A stretch of DNA of 64,000 bases from Bacillus sp. BA3 (GCA_002835675.1 PIZR01000001.1:424303-488302); one strand, 5' to 3'. Counted from the stretch's first letter, positions 35,240 to 43,997 are shown. The notes: generated from the letters alone by a model not told the origin. A program made the numbers and translations.

Positions 35240-35274
35240 CCCCGATATGGAAAAATCGGGGCAGCTCTTACAAT
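35240..35274 (+). promoter_or_regulatory. promoter region of the nitrate reductase operon
   Basis: CCCCGAT (35240-35246) pairs with ATCGGGG (35255-35261), and TACAAT at 35269-35274 is a likely -10 box. No good -35 box is spaced 17 bp away, which fits an activator-dependent promoter with sites near -44 and -64. Confidence 0.45.
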
Positions 35275-35312
35275 AAGGGTATGGTAATTGTTTGTAATGA
35301 GGAGGAATAGTA

Positions 35313-36395
35313 ATGCAGGCAAAAGTCGCAGCAAATCAAAAAACAGGAAAATCGATTGATAATGCTTTTGCATCACATTTTGCTAAGTCTATGTTTCTAG
35401 CAGTTTGCGGACTTGTATTCTTATCGTTTATTGGTACGAGAATGTTTACACACGTAGATTTAAACCTTTATGGCTATATGGTGGGGACGATTATTTTTAT
35501 TGGGGGGTTCTTTTACAGATTTATCGCATGGGGAGAAAGGCCGCCAACAAAGATTTTTATAAAAAAGGGCATCAAACTTCTATTTAGAAAATCAACGCCC
35601 AAAACATCAGTTGACCATTTAGCAACATACAATTTCATCTGGAATAGGGGAATTTACCGATGGACTCAGCACGTTCTAATGGGCTGGGGCTGCATTCTTT
35701 CCTGCTTCGTGACTTTTCCTCTAGTATTTGGATGGATGTACTTCACAATGGACGACAACGGTTACTACAACATCATCGCAATGGGGATCCAGGTAATGAC
35801 AGTACCAGCTGATGGGCTTATTGCGACGTTATCATATAACGCACTGAACATTACAGCAGTGATGGTCATTTCCGGAGTATGCATGGCTCTATACCGCCGC
35901 TTGAAAAATATGCAGGCAAGAGCAGAACAAAAATTCATCTATGACTTCCTTCCATTATTTATGTTGTTATTAGTCAGCATTACAGGATTGGCACTAACGT
36001 TTATGAACATCTTTATGCACGGTGCAGGACAGCCAGCTATGTCCTTGATTCACCAATGGTCAGTCATTATTACATTGATTTATCTTCCGTTCGGAAAACT
36101 TGCGCACATACCTTTTCGCCCAATGAGTGTTTTAGCAAGAAACTATAGAGAGCATTACGCGGAACAATCCATGAAAGGATGCAAAGTATGTGGTGATGAG
36201 TTTGTTTCAACAGAACAATCAAAAGATGTCGTAGAGGTTCTCAGCGTGAACAATATCGAATTCCAAACGAAAGAAGGCCACCATCTCGCTGAAATGTGCC
36301 TACCTTGTCGAAGAAAATACAGGATTGCCCAATTTTCCGGGTTCCCCATCCATGAAGTAAAAGTTAAGGAGGCAAACCAGGATGCAAAAGGATAA
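35313..36395 (+). CDS. NarI-like cytochrome b membrane subunit with CxxC tail
   Basis: This 360-residue protein has about six membrane helices. TQHVLMGWGCILS near residue 115 and IHQWSVIITLIYLPFGKLAHIPF near 248 (second part) resemble the heme-ligand His pattern and the PFxKLxH end of NarI/DsrM-type cytochromes. The cytoplasmic tail has CKVCGDEF and CLPCRRKY, a four-Cys pattern that may bind zinc or an iron-sulfur centre. It should pass electrons from menaquinol to the reductase encoded next, which it overlaps by 14 bp. GGAGGAATAGT precedes ATG. Confidence 0.75.
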   Translation: MQAKVAANQKTGKSIDNAFASHFAKSMFLAVCGLVFLSFIGTRMFTHVDLNLYGYMVGTIIFIGGFFYRFIAWGERPPTKIFIKKGIKLLFRKSTPKTSVDHLATYNFIWNRGIYRWTQHVLMGWGCILSCFVTFPLVFGWMYFTMDDNGYYNIIAMGIQVMTVPADGLIATLSYNALNITAVMVISGVCMALYRRLKNMQARAEQKFIYDFLPLFMLLLVSITGLALTFMNIFMHGAGQPAMSLIHQWSVIITLIYLPFGKLAHIPFRPMSVLARNYREHYAEQSMKGCKVCGDEFVSTEQSKDVVEVLSVNNIEFQTKEGHHLAEMCLPCRRKYRIAQFSGFPIHEVKVKEANQDAKG

Positions 36396-38550
36396 GTTTT
36401 TTAAAACAGAAAAGAATGTGATACACCCGAAAGAAACATTGGTCAAAACCCATTGTGCTTATTGCGGAATGCAATGCGGAATGAATTTAAGGGTAAATGT
36501 AGCGACAAATAAAATTATTGGGGTTGAACCACGTTATGACTGGCCTGTAACGGTTGGAAAAATGTGTCCAAAAGGGGTTACAGCTTACCAGCAGACAAAT
36601 CATGACGATCGTATTTTAAAACCGCTTATTCGTGATGATGCATCATTAAAAGGAACCAAGGAAGGCTTCCGTGAAGCAAGCTGGAATGAAGCGTATGATT
36701 TAATCGTGAAAAAGTTCAGTGAGCTTCAAAATAAATATGGAAAAAATACATTATCCGTTTTCAGCGGCGTATCAATGACAAATGAAAAATGCTATTTAAC
36801 AGGAAAATTTGCACGTGTGGCTCTTGGAACACGCTACATTGACTATAATGGCCGATTTTGTATGTCAAGTGCGGCCGGAGGATTCCTTCGTTCATTCGGC
36901 GTAGATAGAGGTTCAACATTACCCTGGACAGATATTCATGAAACAGATTGCTTATTTATTGCAGGAAGCAACACAGCAGAATGTCATCCAACTTCTATGT
37001 TCCGAGTCTGGAACGTTCAAGAAAGAGGGGGTTACATTATCGTGGTGGATCCCCGCGAAACGCCTGTTGCGAGAAGAGCAGATGTGCACCTTGACCTGAA
37101 ACCGGGAACGGATCTTGCCCTTGCTAATGGAATCTTAAATTTATTAATTCAAAATGGTTATGCTGACGAAGAGTTTATTAATAATCATACAAACGGATTT
37201 GAAGAAACAAAAGAGCTTGTACAAAAATTCACACCGGAATATACGAGTGAGCTTACAGGTGTGGCACCTGAAAAAATTATTCGCGCAGCAGAGATTTATG
37301 GAAAAGCACCGAATGCAGTTGTCATGTTTGCCCGTGGAATCGAACAGCAGCACAAGGGTGTTGACAATGTATCTGGATATACAAACATGGCGCTTGTAAC
37401 AGGTAAGATTGGCCGTCCGAAGTCTGGTGTAGCAACATTCACTGGTCAAGGCAACGGACAGGGTGGACGGGAACATGGCCAGAAAGCGGATTTATTGCCA
37501 GGATACCGTAAAATTACAAATCCTAAACATGTTGAAGAAGTTTGTAAAGTATGGAAAATTACTCCGGAAGAAATGCCTCAGCCGGGTGTTTCTGCTTATG
37601 AAATGTTTGAACTGATGGAACAAAAAACGATTCGCGGATTGTATCTGCTATGTTCTAATCCTGCAGTATCTGCGCCGAATCTAAATTTCGTCAGAAGTGC
37701 GATGAAAAATCTTGATTTTATGTTGTGTTCGGATTTCTATCTTTCTGAATCAGCAGAGTTTGCGGATGTGATCCTGCCATCAGTAACGTGGTCAGAAGAT
37801 GAAGGAACAGTTACAAACCTTGAAGGAAGAATTATTAAGATAAATAAGGCACAAGAACCAATCGGTGAATCTAAGCCCGATTGGCAAATACAAGTAGAAC
37901 TTGCAGAGCGTCTTGGAAGAGGAAAATACTTTTCCCATTTGAAAACAGCAAAAGATATAGCTGATGAATTCAGACTGGCTAGTAAAGGAGGATATGCCGA
38001 TTATTACGGTGCTACATGGGATAAAATCGATAAACAGGACGGAGTATTTTGGCCTTGTAAGGATGAAAATGATATGGGAACGCCGCATATGTTCCTGGAT
38101 AAGAAATTCTATCACGCAGACGGCAAAGCGAAAATTTGTGCGCTTCCTTACCGCCCCCCTGCTGAGGAGCCAGATGAAAAATATCCACTTCGTTTAACAA
38201 CCGGGCGTGTCGTTTACCACTACTTATCTGGAAACCAGACGAGAAGAATCCAGTTCCTGCGTGATATGTGCCCGGAGCCATACGTCGAAGTACATCCGGA
38301 AACAGCAAAAAAATACAATATTGAACATGAAGAAAGAGTCCGCCTACATACCCGAAGAGGCGAGGCAATCTATAAAGTGAAAATTACAGAAGCAATTCGT
38401 AAAGATACTGTATTTGTTCCGTACCACTTTGGTCACGAGCAATCTATCAATCTATTAACCATTGCAGCACTCGATCCGATCTCCCGTATGCCGGAATATA
38501 AGGCATGTGCTGCTCAATTGGAAAAAGTTGAAATAAAGAAGGTGCAATAA
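36382..38550 (+). CDS. molybdopterin nitrate reductase, Nas/Nap-type catalytic subunit
   Basis: This 722-residue Mo-bisMGD enzyme has an N-terminal [4Fe-4S] site (CAYCGMQCGMN, then GKMCPKG). Cys160 in NGRFCMSSAAGG is the expected molybdenum ligand of Nas/Nap nitrate reductases; formate dehydrogenases have a different setting. GSNTAECHPTSMFRVW, ARGIEQQHKGVDNV and GQGNGQGGREHGQKAD follow, and the C-terminal dinucleotide-binding domain starts at LTTGRVVYHYLSG. It has no Tat signal, so catalysis is probably cytoplasmic. Neighbouring membrane, ferredoxin and Rieske subunits suggest a respiratory complex not built like NarGHI. The AAGGAGG site is correctly placed. Confidence 0.85.
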   Translation: MQKDKFFKTEKNVIHPKETLVKTHCAYCGMQCGMNLRVNVATNKIIGVEPRYDWPVTVGKMCPKGVTAYQQTNHDDRILKPLIRDDASLKGTKEGFREASWNEAYDLIVKKFSELQNKYGKNTLSVFSGVSMTNEKCYLTGKFARVALGTRYIDYNGRFCMSSAAGGFLRSFGVDRGSTLPWTDIHETDCLFIAGSNTAECHPTSMFRVWNVQERGGYIIVVDPRETPVARRADVHLDLKPGTDLALANGILNLLIQNGYADEEFINNHTNGFEETKELVQKFTPEYTSELTGVAPEKIIRAAEIYGKAPNAVVMFARGIEQQHKGVDNVSGYTNMALVTGKIGRPKSGVATFTGQGNGQGGREHGQKADLLPGYRKITNPKHVEEVCKVWKITPEEMPQPGVSAYEMFELMEQKTIRGLYLLCSNPAVSAPNLNFVRSAMKNLDFMLCSDFYLSESAEFADVILPSVTWSEDEGTVTNLEGRIIKINKAQEPIGESKPDWQIQVELAERLGRGKYFSHLKTAKDIADEFRLASKGGYADYYGATWDKIDKQDGVFWPCKDENDMGTPHMFLDKKFYHADGKAKICALPYRPPAEEPDEKYPLRLTTGRVVYHYLSGNQTRRIQFLRDMCPEPYVEVHPETAKKYNIEHEERVRLHTRRGEAIYKVKITEAIRKDTVFVPYHFGHEQSINLLTIAALDPISRMPEYKACAAQLEKVEIKKVQ

Positions 38551-39111
38551 ATGAAAAAGAGGCTGTACTTAGAACTTGAAAACTGTATAGGATGCCGTTC
38601 ATGCCTTGCAGCATGTACACAATGCGGAGGGCATGAAGAACGGAACAGAAACTATGTTTACGATGTAAACCCTATGGTTAATCGGCAAACCATGCCTCTA
38701 ATGTGCCTTCATTGTGTGAATCCGGCCTGTGCAAGAAGCTGTCCAGCCCAGGCAATCCAAATACATGAGACAGGGGCCGTCTTATCAGCTCTCGTTGAAA
38801 AATGTATTGGCTGCCAAAACTGTACGATTGCTTGTCCATACGGAATACCAAAATTTGACACTGAACAAAACTTAATGTACAAATGCGATTTATGTATCGA
38901 CCGGACAAAAGACAGTATCCCGCCAATGTGTGCAAGTGTTTGTCCATCCAATACACTTCAGTGGCTCACTGATGAGGAAATTGGAAATAGAAAAAAACAA
39001 TTTAATCTAGATAATGGAAAATGGGTGACTAGCATGCCGTATCTTGAAGGTGAAACGAACGTTAAAGTAAATTTGCCTGGTATTTTACAGGGGATAACGA
39101 AGCTATTTTAG
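38551..39111 (+). CDS. four-cluster [4Fe-4S] electron-transfer subunit
   Basis: This 186-residue ferredoxin-type subunit has four Cys groups: CIGCRSCLAACTQC near residue 12, CLHCVNPACARSCP near 51, CIGCQNCTIACPYG near 84 and CDLCIDRTKDSIPPMCASVC (begins near 111). This is the DmsB/FdhB/NrfC layout, which wires a molybdoenzyme to its quinol-oxidising partner. The ATG follows directly on the stop of the catalytic gene, so the genes are coupled. It lacks a signal peptide. Confidence 0.9.
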   Translation: MKKRLYLELENCIGCRSCLAACTQCGGHEERNRNYVYDVNPMVNRQTMPLMCLHCVNPACARSCPAQAIQIHETGAVLSALVEKCIGCQNCTIACPYGIPKFDTEQNLMYKCDLCIDRTKDSIPPMCASVCPSNTLQWLTDEEIGNRKKQFNLDNGKWVTSMPYLEGETNVKVNLPGILQGITKLF

Positions 39112-39122
39112 GAGGGATTAAG

Positions 39123-39650
39123 ATGCCGTCAGATAAAAATAATAAAATTCCCTTTAATGAAGATAATTACACCCATAATATTGAACGGAATAATGAAAGA
39201 AAGCTCGACAGACGTGGGTTCATGAAAACATTAGTGGGAGCTGCTGGTGTATTCGCAATTTCCTCCCTTCCTTGGGGAGCGGTAGCGGCTAAAGAATTGA
39301 TGGGTCTTGGGGAAAAGGAGTATCCCCACAAAAAAATCACAGATGTAAGCAAAATTGCAATTGGTGACGCAGTAGAGTTTAAATTTCCAGGTGATCATGA
39401 TGATGCTATTTTGATCAGATTGTCTGAAACGAAATACGTAGCTTACCAAAATGCATGCACACATCTTCGTTGCCCGGTTTTCTGGGTGAAGGAAGAAGGA
39501 GAGATGGTTTGTCCTTGTCATCATGGAAAATTTGATGTTGAAACAGGTGCTCCAACTGCCGGTCCGCCAAGAAGGCCCCTGCCTGAAATTCAAGTGAAAG
39601 TTGAAAATGGCGCAGTATACGCAGTAAGGGTGAAGCGTTATGAGGCTTAA
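39123..39650 (+). CDS. Rieske [2Fe-2S] subunit with Tat-like signal
   Basis: This 175-residue protein has a twin-arginine-type N-terminus (LDRRGFMKTLVGAAGVFAIS near residue 28) followed by a Rieske domain. The cluster ligands are in CTHLRCPVFW near residue 113 and CPCHHGKFDV near 127. Tat-exported Rieske proteins stay anchored and face the outside, so this subunit would sit on the other side of the membrane from the signal-less catalytic subunit. That is odd for a nitrate reductase and hints at bc-type quinol chemistry. AGGAGGGATTAAG precedes ATG. Confidence 0.87.
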   Translation: MPSDKNNKIPFNEDNYTHNIERNNERKLDRRGFMKTLVGAAGVFAISSLPWGAVAAKELMGLGEKEYPHKKITDVSKIAIGDAVEFKFPGDHDDAILIRLSETKYVAYQNACTHLRCPVFWVKEEGEMVCPCHHGKFDVETGAPTAGPPRRPLPEIQVKVENGAVYAVRVKRYEA

Positions 39651-39831
39651 GTTTATTGGTGTCGCGTTGCTTTGTGCCTTCTTTATGATGAATATTGTAT
39701 TTACCCAATTTATGGTTCATCAATATTATTATGAAAATTATGTGAATGTTTTAATATTTGGGGGATTAAACATAGTGGTGTTTCCCTTAGCGTTATTTAC
39801 TTATAAAAAAACGAAAAACGAAAAGGCGTGA
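39640..39831 (+). CDS. small two-helix membrane protein
   Basis: This 63-residue protein has two hydrophobic segments (about residues 5-25 and 34-54) and a basic tail, KKTKNEKA. It overlaps the Rieske gene by 11 bp and is followed closely by another small gene, so it is part of the operon. It may be an assembly or anchor subunit of the nitrate complex. No family recognised. Confidence 0.7.
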   Translation: MRLKFIGVALLCAFFMMNIVFTQFMVHQYYYENYVNVLIFGGLNIVVFPLALFTYKKTKNEKA

Positions 39832-39836
39832 ATCAA

Positions 39837-40148
39837 ATGAACAGTGAAACATACTTTGATTTTTGTTTTGTAAAAGAAGCATCTGGAAATTTTGCTGCTG
39901 AAATCGATAAGCTCCTTTCAGACCTTTTTAAAGATGTCCGTCTTAACTGGTATTTAGATGAAAAGTCAATAGATGGGGCCGATATTGTAGTTGCCGAAGT
40001 AAAGGGAATGAGCAATTGGGAGTCTGTAGTGGAAACAATTGAATTTATCGAGAATCATGCAGAAGATACATTCTGGGAATATTTGCAGGGTTTTCAAATG
40101 AATGTTTACACGGCAAAGAGAGGATGCAATACCTGTGGAACACATTAA
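39837..40148 (+). CDS. unknown 103-residue operon protein with CxxC end
   Basis: This acidic soluble protein has a alternating helix/strand pattern and ends KRGCNTCGTH, a C-terminal Cys pair. Its size and place behind a molybdoenzyme suggest a maturation factor in the style of NapD or NarJ, but I see no sequence match. I choose ATG 39837; GTG 39828 overlapping the previous stop is also in frame. It overlaps the next small gene by 14 bp. Confidence 0.65.
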   Translation: MNSETYFDFCFVKEASGNFAAEIDKLLSDLFKDVRLNWYLDEKSIDGADIVVAEVKGMSNWESVVETIEFIENHAEDTFWEYLQGFQMNVYTAKRGCNTCGTH

Positions 40149-40422
40149 AATAGAAGATATACAACCATTAATATCGGAAAAAGCAAGTGTAGCCATCTTA
40201 GATGATGATGGCCAGGGTAAAGCTCCTTTCGTTTCTAAAACGATTGTTAAGGTGAAGCTTTGTCCTGATATAACACATCTGCGTATTTACTTTGACGACA
40301 TTAATTTTTTCGCTGTCCCGTTGATATCCAATGTGACTAAAAATGAAAATGAGTGGTCAGCTTTTGACGAAAATGCGAGATTACAATATGTAATTAGAAG
40401 AGAGAGTGGTCAGGATGTTTAG
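40135..40422 (+). CDS. unknown 95-residue operon protein
   Basis: This soluble protein begins MEHIKIEDIQPLISEKASV with GTG as start, preceded by AGAGAGGATG. A longer form from ATG 40102 would overlap the previous gene more and has a poorer site. It contains LDDDGQGKAPFV and FDDINFFAVPL, and no cysteine cluster or membrane helix. It overlaps the NarK gene by 8 bp. Its position between the nitrate reductase subunits and the transporter suggests a role in assembly or regulation. No family recognised. Confidence 0.6.
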   Translation: MEHIKIEDIQPLISEKASVAILDDDGQGKAPFVSKTIVKVKLCPDITHLRIYFDDINFFAVPLISNVTKNENEWSAFDENARLQYVIRRESGQDV

Positions 40423-41920
40423 AAAAATTCAGCTTCCATTACAAACCTTAAACCTCGTTGTAGGATTTATGGTGTGGGTATTAATTTCGTCCCTGCTGCC
40501 TTTTATTAAAGAAGATATCGCAATACCGGATGGTCAGCTTGCACTGGTAACAGCTGTTCCAGTTATTTTAGGATCTATTCTTCGCATTCCCCTTGGCTTT
40601 TACGCCAATCAGTTCGGGGCCAGGAAAATTTTCCTGATTAGCTTTATATCGCTGTTATTCCCTGTTTATTATATCAGTATTGCGGATTCTCTTGCTGATT
40701 TGTTAATTGGAGGGCTATTTCTTGGTATTGGGGGAGCCGTATTCTCTGTTGGAGTAACCTCTTTACCGAAGTACTATCCTAAGGAACGCCATGGCTTTAT
40801 AAACGGAATTTACGGTGCAGGAAACCTCGGAACGGCTATATCAGCATTTGCAGCACCTGTTGTAGCTACGAAGTTTGGCTGGTCAACAACCGTACAGCTT
40901 TATCTTGTGATTTTGGCAGTATTTATCGCAGGTAACTTCCTATTAGGGGATAAAAAGGAACTGAGAGTAAAGACACCGCTTTTAGAACAAATTAAGGGTG
41001 TCTACAAAAATGAAAAACTATGGCTGCTAAGCTTATTTTACTTTATAACATTCGGTTCTTTTGTTGCATTTACTATTTATCTGCCAAACTTTCTTGTAGC
41101 GAACTTTGGATTAGATAAAGTTGATGCAGGTGTAAGGACAGCAGGCTTTATTGTTCTTGCTACTCTTATGAGACCTATTGGCGGGTGGCTTGCCGACCGC
41201 TTCCATTCTCTTATTCTGCTCATGTTTGTTTTTGGAATTTATACGATTTCAGCAATGATCCTATCCTTTGCTCCATCAATTGGCTGGTACACATTTGGCT
41301 GTTTAAGTATTGCTCTCTGTGCTGGAATAGGAAATGGTGTTATTTTTAAACTGGTGCCGATGTATTTCCAAAAGCAGGCCGGTATTGTGAATGGAATTGT
41401 GTCCGCAATGGGAGGTTTGGGAGGATTTTTCCCGCCGTTAATTCTATCCTTGTTATTCAATATCACAGGCCATTATGCAATCGGGTTCATGGCATTGTCA
41501 GAAGTTGCCCTTGCAAGTTTGATTTTAGTAGTCTGGATGTATTTCCAAGGTAAAATGGGCCTTGCCAAAGAAGTGATTGACAATACAATAGAAGGCATTT
41601 TGATCACCGATACCAGTGGTAAAATCATTTCAGTAAACCCTTCGTTTACAAGGATTACTGGCTATCAGGAAAATGAAGTAATTGGAAAGAATCCTAGTAT
41701 ACTTAAGTCAGGTAAACAGCCTCAAACTTTTTATGAGGATTTGTGGAAATCCATTGAGATAAATGGATTTTGGCAGGGTGAAATTTTGAATAGCCGAAAG
41801 GATGGACAGCAATATCTACAATGGCTGACAATTAGTGCAATAAAAAATGATGCTGGGGATGTTGTTCAATATGCCGGAATGTTTAGTGACATTTCAAGTC
41901 ATAAAGTGAAGAAAGCATAA
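40415..41920 (+). CDS. narK: NarK-type nitrate/nitrite transporter fused to a PAS domain
   Basis: This 501-residue protein has twelve MFS helices in residues 10-375, with NarK-like AGNLGTAISAFAAP and GGLGGFFPPLILSLLF, the glycine-rich signature loops. A PAS/PAC domain of about 110 residues follows directly: VIDNTIEGILITDTSGKII, then NPSFTRITGYQENEVIGKNP and QYAGMFSDIS. NarK carriers of ordinary type end after helix 12. The fused PAS could sense redox state or a ligand at the membrane and might signal to the kinase gene 200 bp downstream. I start at ATG 40415, with AGAAGAGAGAG upstream. Confidence 0.88.
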   Translation: MFRKIQLPLQTLNLVVGFMVWVLISSLLPFIKEDIAIPDGQLALVTAVPVILGSILRIPLGFYANQFGARKIFLISFISLLFPVYYISIADSLADLLIGGLFLGIGGAVFSVGVTSLPKYYPKERHGFINGIYGAGNLGTAISAFAAPVVATKFGWSTTVQLYLVILAVFIAGNFLLGDKKELRVKTPLLEQIKGVYKNEKLWLLSLFYFITFGSFVAFTIYLPNFLVANFGLDKVDAGVRTAGFIVLATLMRPIGGWLADRFHSLILLMFVFGIYTISAMILSFAPSIGWYTFGCLSIALCAGIGNGVIFKLVPMYFQKQAGIVNGIVSAMGGLGGFFPPLILSLLFNITGHYAIGFMALSEVALASLILVVWMYFQGKMGLAKEVIDNTIEGILITDTSGKIISVNPSFTRITGYQENEVIGKNPSILKSGKQPQTFYEDLWKSIEINGFWQGEILNSRKDGQQYLQWLTISAIKNDAGDVVQYAGMFSDISSHKVKKA

Positions 41921-42118
41921 AATGAACTGCGCGCATGAAATTATTGGATTTGAAGGCTGAATTGTAGTTTTCAAGAACAAGAAGTTCTAATGCTAGGTCT
42001 CTGGTGGGAAAGAAGGTATACGTCAGTGTTCTCACCACTCTGCCGAAAGTGTAATCGGGAGAGCATGTCGCATTTTGAATGGCCAATAATCAGCGACTAT
42101 TGAAGAAGGAGGGTGGGA

Positions 42119-42769
42119 ATGAATACTCAGCCACTTAAAAACAACATCAGTTCTTATATCATACAAACACATGAAGAAGAGATTAAAAGAATTGCCATGG
42201 AGCTTCATGAAGGTGTGGGGCAGTCCCTTTCCAGTCTCTTTTCCGGAATGCAGCTCATTGAAACGGCAATCGAACAGCCTGCCATGAAAATCTATGCGGG
42301 TGATATGAAACAGCTATTGGAGAAGGCAATACAAGAAATCAGGCTTTTGGCTGTAGAATTGCATCCTCCTACCCTTACGACTTTTGGGCTTATTTCAGCT
42401 ATTAAAAGCTACATAAAAATATACACATCAACCTATGGAATTGAGGTTGAGATGGAGAATCTGGGAATTGAATCGCAAATCTCTGATAGAGATAGGATTA
42501 CACTTTTCAGGGTCTGCCAAGAAGCATTGGTGAATATAGCAAGGTATGCTGATACAACAAAAGCAAGTATAATATTCAAATGGGAAAAAAGCATGTTATT
42601 GATTATGATAAAAGATTCAGGGAAAGGGTTTGAGGTTGAAGCCGCCATGAATAAGTTGAGCGGGCTTGCTGCCATGTGTGAAAGAATGCATTTGATTGGC
42701 GGGAATTGTACCATATTTTCAAAAATAGATGACGGTACTTCTATAGAGATTTCACTTCCATTATATTAA
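42119..42769 (+). CDS. short sensor histidine kinase without its own sensor
   Basis: This 216-residue protein is a bare HisKA_3/HATPase core. The H-box is MELHEGVGQSLSSL (His30), the N-box RVCQEALVNIARYA near residue 138, and the G-box IKDSGKGFEV near 167. It has no PAS, GAF or membrane part, so a partner must supply the signal. The preceding gene ends in a PAS domain fused to NarK, which may be that partner. The start is ATG 42119 behind AAGGAGGG. The likely phosphorylation target is the NarL-type regulator encoded next. Confidence 0.85.
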   Translation: MNTQPLKNNISSYIIQTHEEEIKRIAMELHEGVGQSLSSLFSGMQLIETAIEQPAMKIYAGDMKQLLEKAIQEIRLLAVELHPPTLTTFGLISAIKSYIKIYTSTYGIEVEMENLGIESQISDRDRITLFRVCQEALVNIARYADTTKASIIFKWEKSMLLIMIKDSGKGFEVEAAMNKLSGLAAMCERMHLIGGNCTIFSKIDDGTSIEISLPLY

Positions 42770-42869
42770 AATGGACTAAACAAGGGGTTTGCTAATTGAG
42801 CAATCCCCGTTGTTGTTTCATATTCATTTATAACAATACATATACAAACAAAGCTAAGGGGGAGCAGCT

Positions 42870-43523
42870 TTGATAAAAATTTTGCTTTGCGATGATCACG
42901 CCGTTGTAAGAATGGGCTTAAAGATGCTATTAAATAATCATGCTGATATGGAAGTCATAGGGGAAGCTTCAGAAGGGAACGAAGGAATAGAACGAGCACT
43001 AGAGCTTCAGCCTAATGTAGTAGTCATGGATTTAAGCATGCCTCATGGGAAAGATGGCTTATCGGCTACTTCCGAACTAAAAAAACTAATGCCTGAGGTA
43101 GCCATATTAATACTTACTATGCATGATGATGATGAATATTTGTTCAGAACTATTCAAGCCGGGGCTTCAGGATGTATTTTAAAAAGTGCACCCCATGAAG
43201 AATTATTGGTAGCCATCCGATCATTATCGAACGGAAATGCTTACCTTCATCCATCTGCTACAAAAAGGGTAATGGAAGAATATTTAGGCAGTGTGAAGCA
43301 GGGAACCGCTGATTCTATCAATCTGTTGTCTGACCGTGAAAAAGAGGTACTTACGTTGATTGCGAAAGGGTTTTCCAATAAAGAAATTGCCGGACAGCTT
43401 GTCATAAGCGTGAAAACGGTTGAAAGCCATAAAGGAAACCTAATGGAAAAGCTCAAGATGAAAACAAGGCATGAACTTGTTGCATTCGCTTTAAAAAAGG
43501 GGTTATTAGGGTATGGAATTTAA
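42870..43523 (+). CDS. nreC: NarL/NreC-type response regulator
   Basis: This 217-residue regulator has a receiver domain (acidic pair Asp8-Asp9, phospho-acceptor Asp54 in VVVMDLSMPHG, Lys105) and a LuxR-type helix-turn-helix at about residues 150-212 (LSDREKEVLTLIAKGFSNKE). It resembles NreC, which activates nitrate respiration genes at low oxygen. GC-rich palindromes before the nitrate operon are candidate sites. The start is TTG after AAGGGGGAG. Its end overlaps the nitrate receptor gene by 11 bp. Confidence 0.88.
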   Translation: MIKILLCDDHAVVRMGLKMLLNNHADMEVIGEASEGNEGIERALELQPNVVVMDLSMPHGKDGLSATSELKKLMPEVAILILTMHDDDEYLFRTIQAGASGCILKSAPHEELLVAIRSLSNGNAYLHPSATKRVMEEYLGSVKQGTADSINLLSDREKEVLTLIAKGFSNKEIAGQLVISVKTVESHKGNLMEKLKMKTRHELVAFALKKGLLGYGI

Positions 43524-43974
43524 CTTGGACAGTAAATCGAAAGAGGATCAACCATTTAAAAAAGCGTGTGGACATGTATTAGAAGAAATGAATGGTGATT
43601 TTGTAGGCCTTGCCTTACAAAACAGAAATGGTCCTGACATAAGCTGGCATTATGCCGCCGGAAACAGAAATGATAAGTACAAAAGGATAACTGTTAGATA
43701 TGGAAAAGGAATAGCAGGTAGGGTCATATCAACGGGGACGCCGATGAAAATTGAGGGTTTCCCCAATAATATCCACGGCAAAGCTTTATATTATCCCATT
43801 ATGCTTGCGGAAAATCTCAGTTGCGCCTTCGCAGTTCCGATTCAATTTAAAGGTGTTCCCAAGGGGGTATTATTAGTAGGTAAACGAACAGCTCAGCCTA
43901 TTTCTGAAAGCGACCAGCATAAGATCCTTGATGCAGCGAAAAAACTGGAAAAGGAATTGAACAGCTCAATTTAA
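43513..43974 (+). CDS. nreA: GAF-domain nitrate receptor (NreA-like)
   Basis: This 153-residue protein is a single GAF domain, the size of staphylococcal NreA, which binds nitrate and inhibits the NreB kinase until nitrate is present. Landmarks are DISWHYAAGNRNDKYKRITV near residue 48 and GKGIAGRVISTGTP near 74, with LVGKRTAQPISESD near the end. The gene lies between the response regulator and the large kinase, so the operon order is C-A-B here, not A-B-C. I cannot verify nitrate-binding residues without an alignment. Confidence 0.82.
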   Translation: MEFNLDSKSKEDQPFKKACGHVLEEMNGDFVGLALQNRNGPDISWHYAAGNRNDKYKRITVRYGKGIAGRVISTGTPMKIEGFPNNIHGKALYYPIMLAENLSCAFAVPIQFKGVPKGVLLVGKRTAQPISESDQHKILDAAKKLEKELNSSI

Positions 43975-43997
43975 CATGGCAACAAGGAGGATTATGT

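Noticed and set aside
36382..38550. Formate dehydrogenase as identity of the molybdoenzyme
   Set aside because: The metal ligand context NGRFCMSSAA is that of nitrate reductases, and narK plus nre genes follow.
42119..42769. Short kinase as a truncated pseudogene
   Set aside because: It has its own strong ribosome binding site and complete H, N and G boxes, so it is probably functional.
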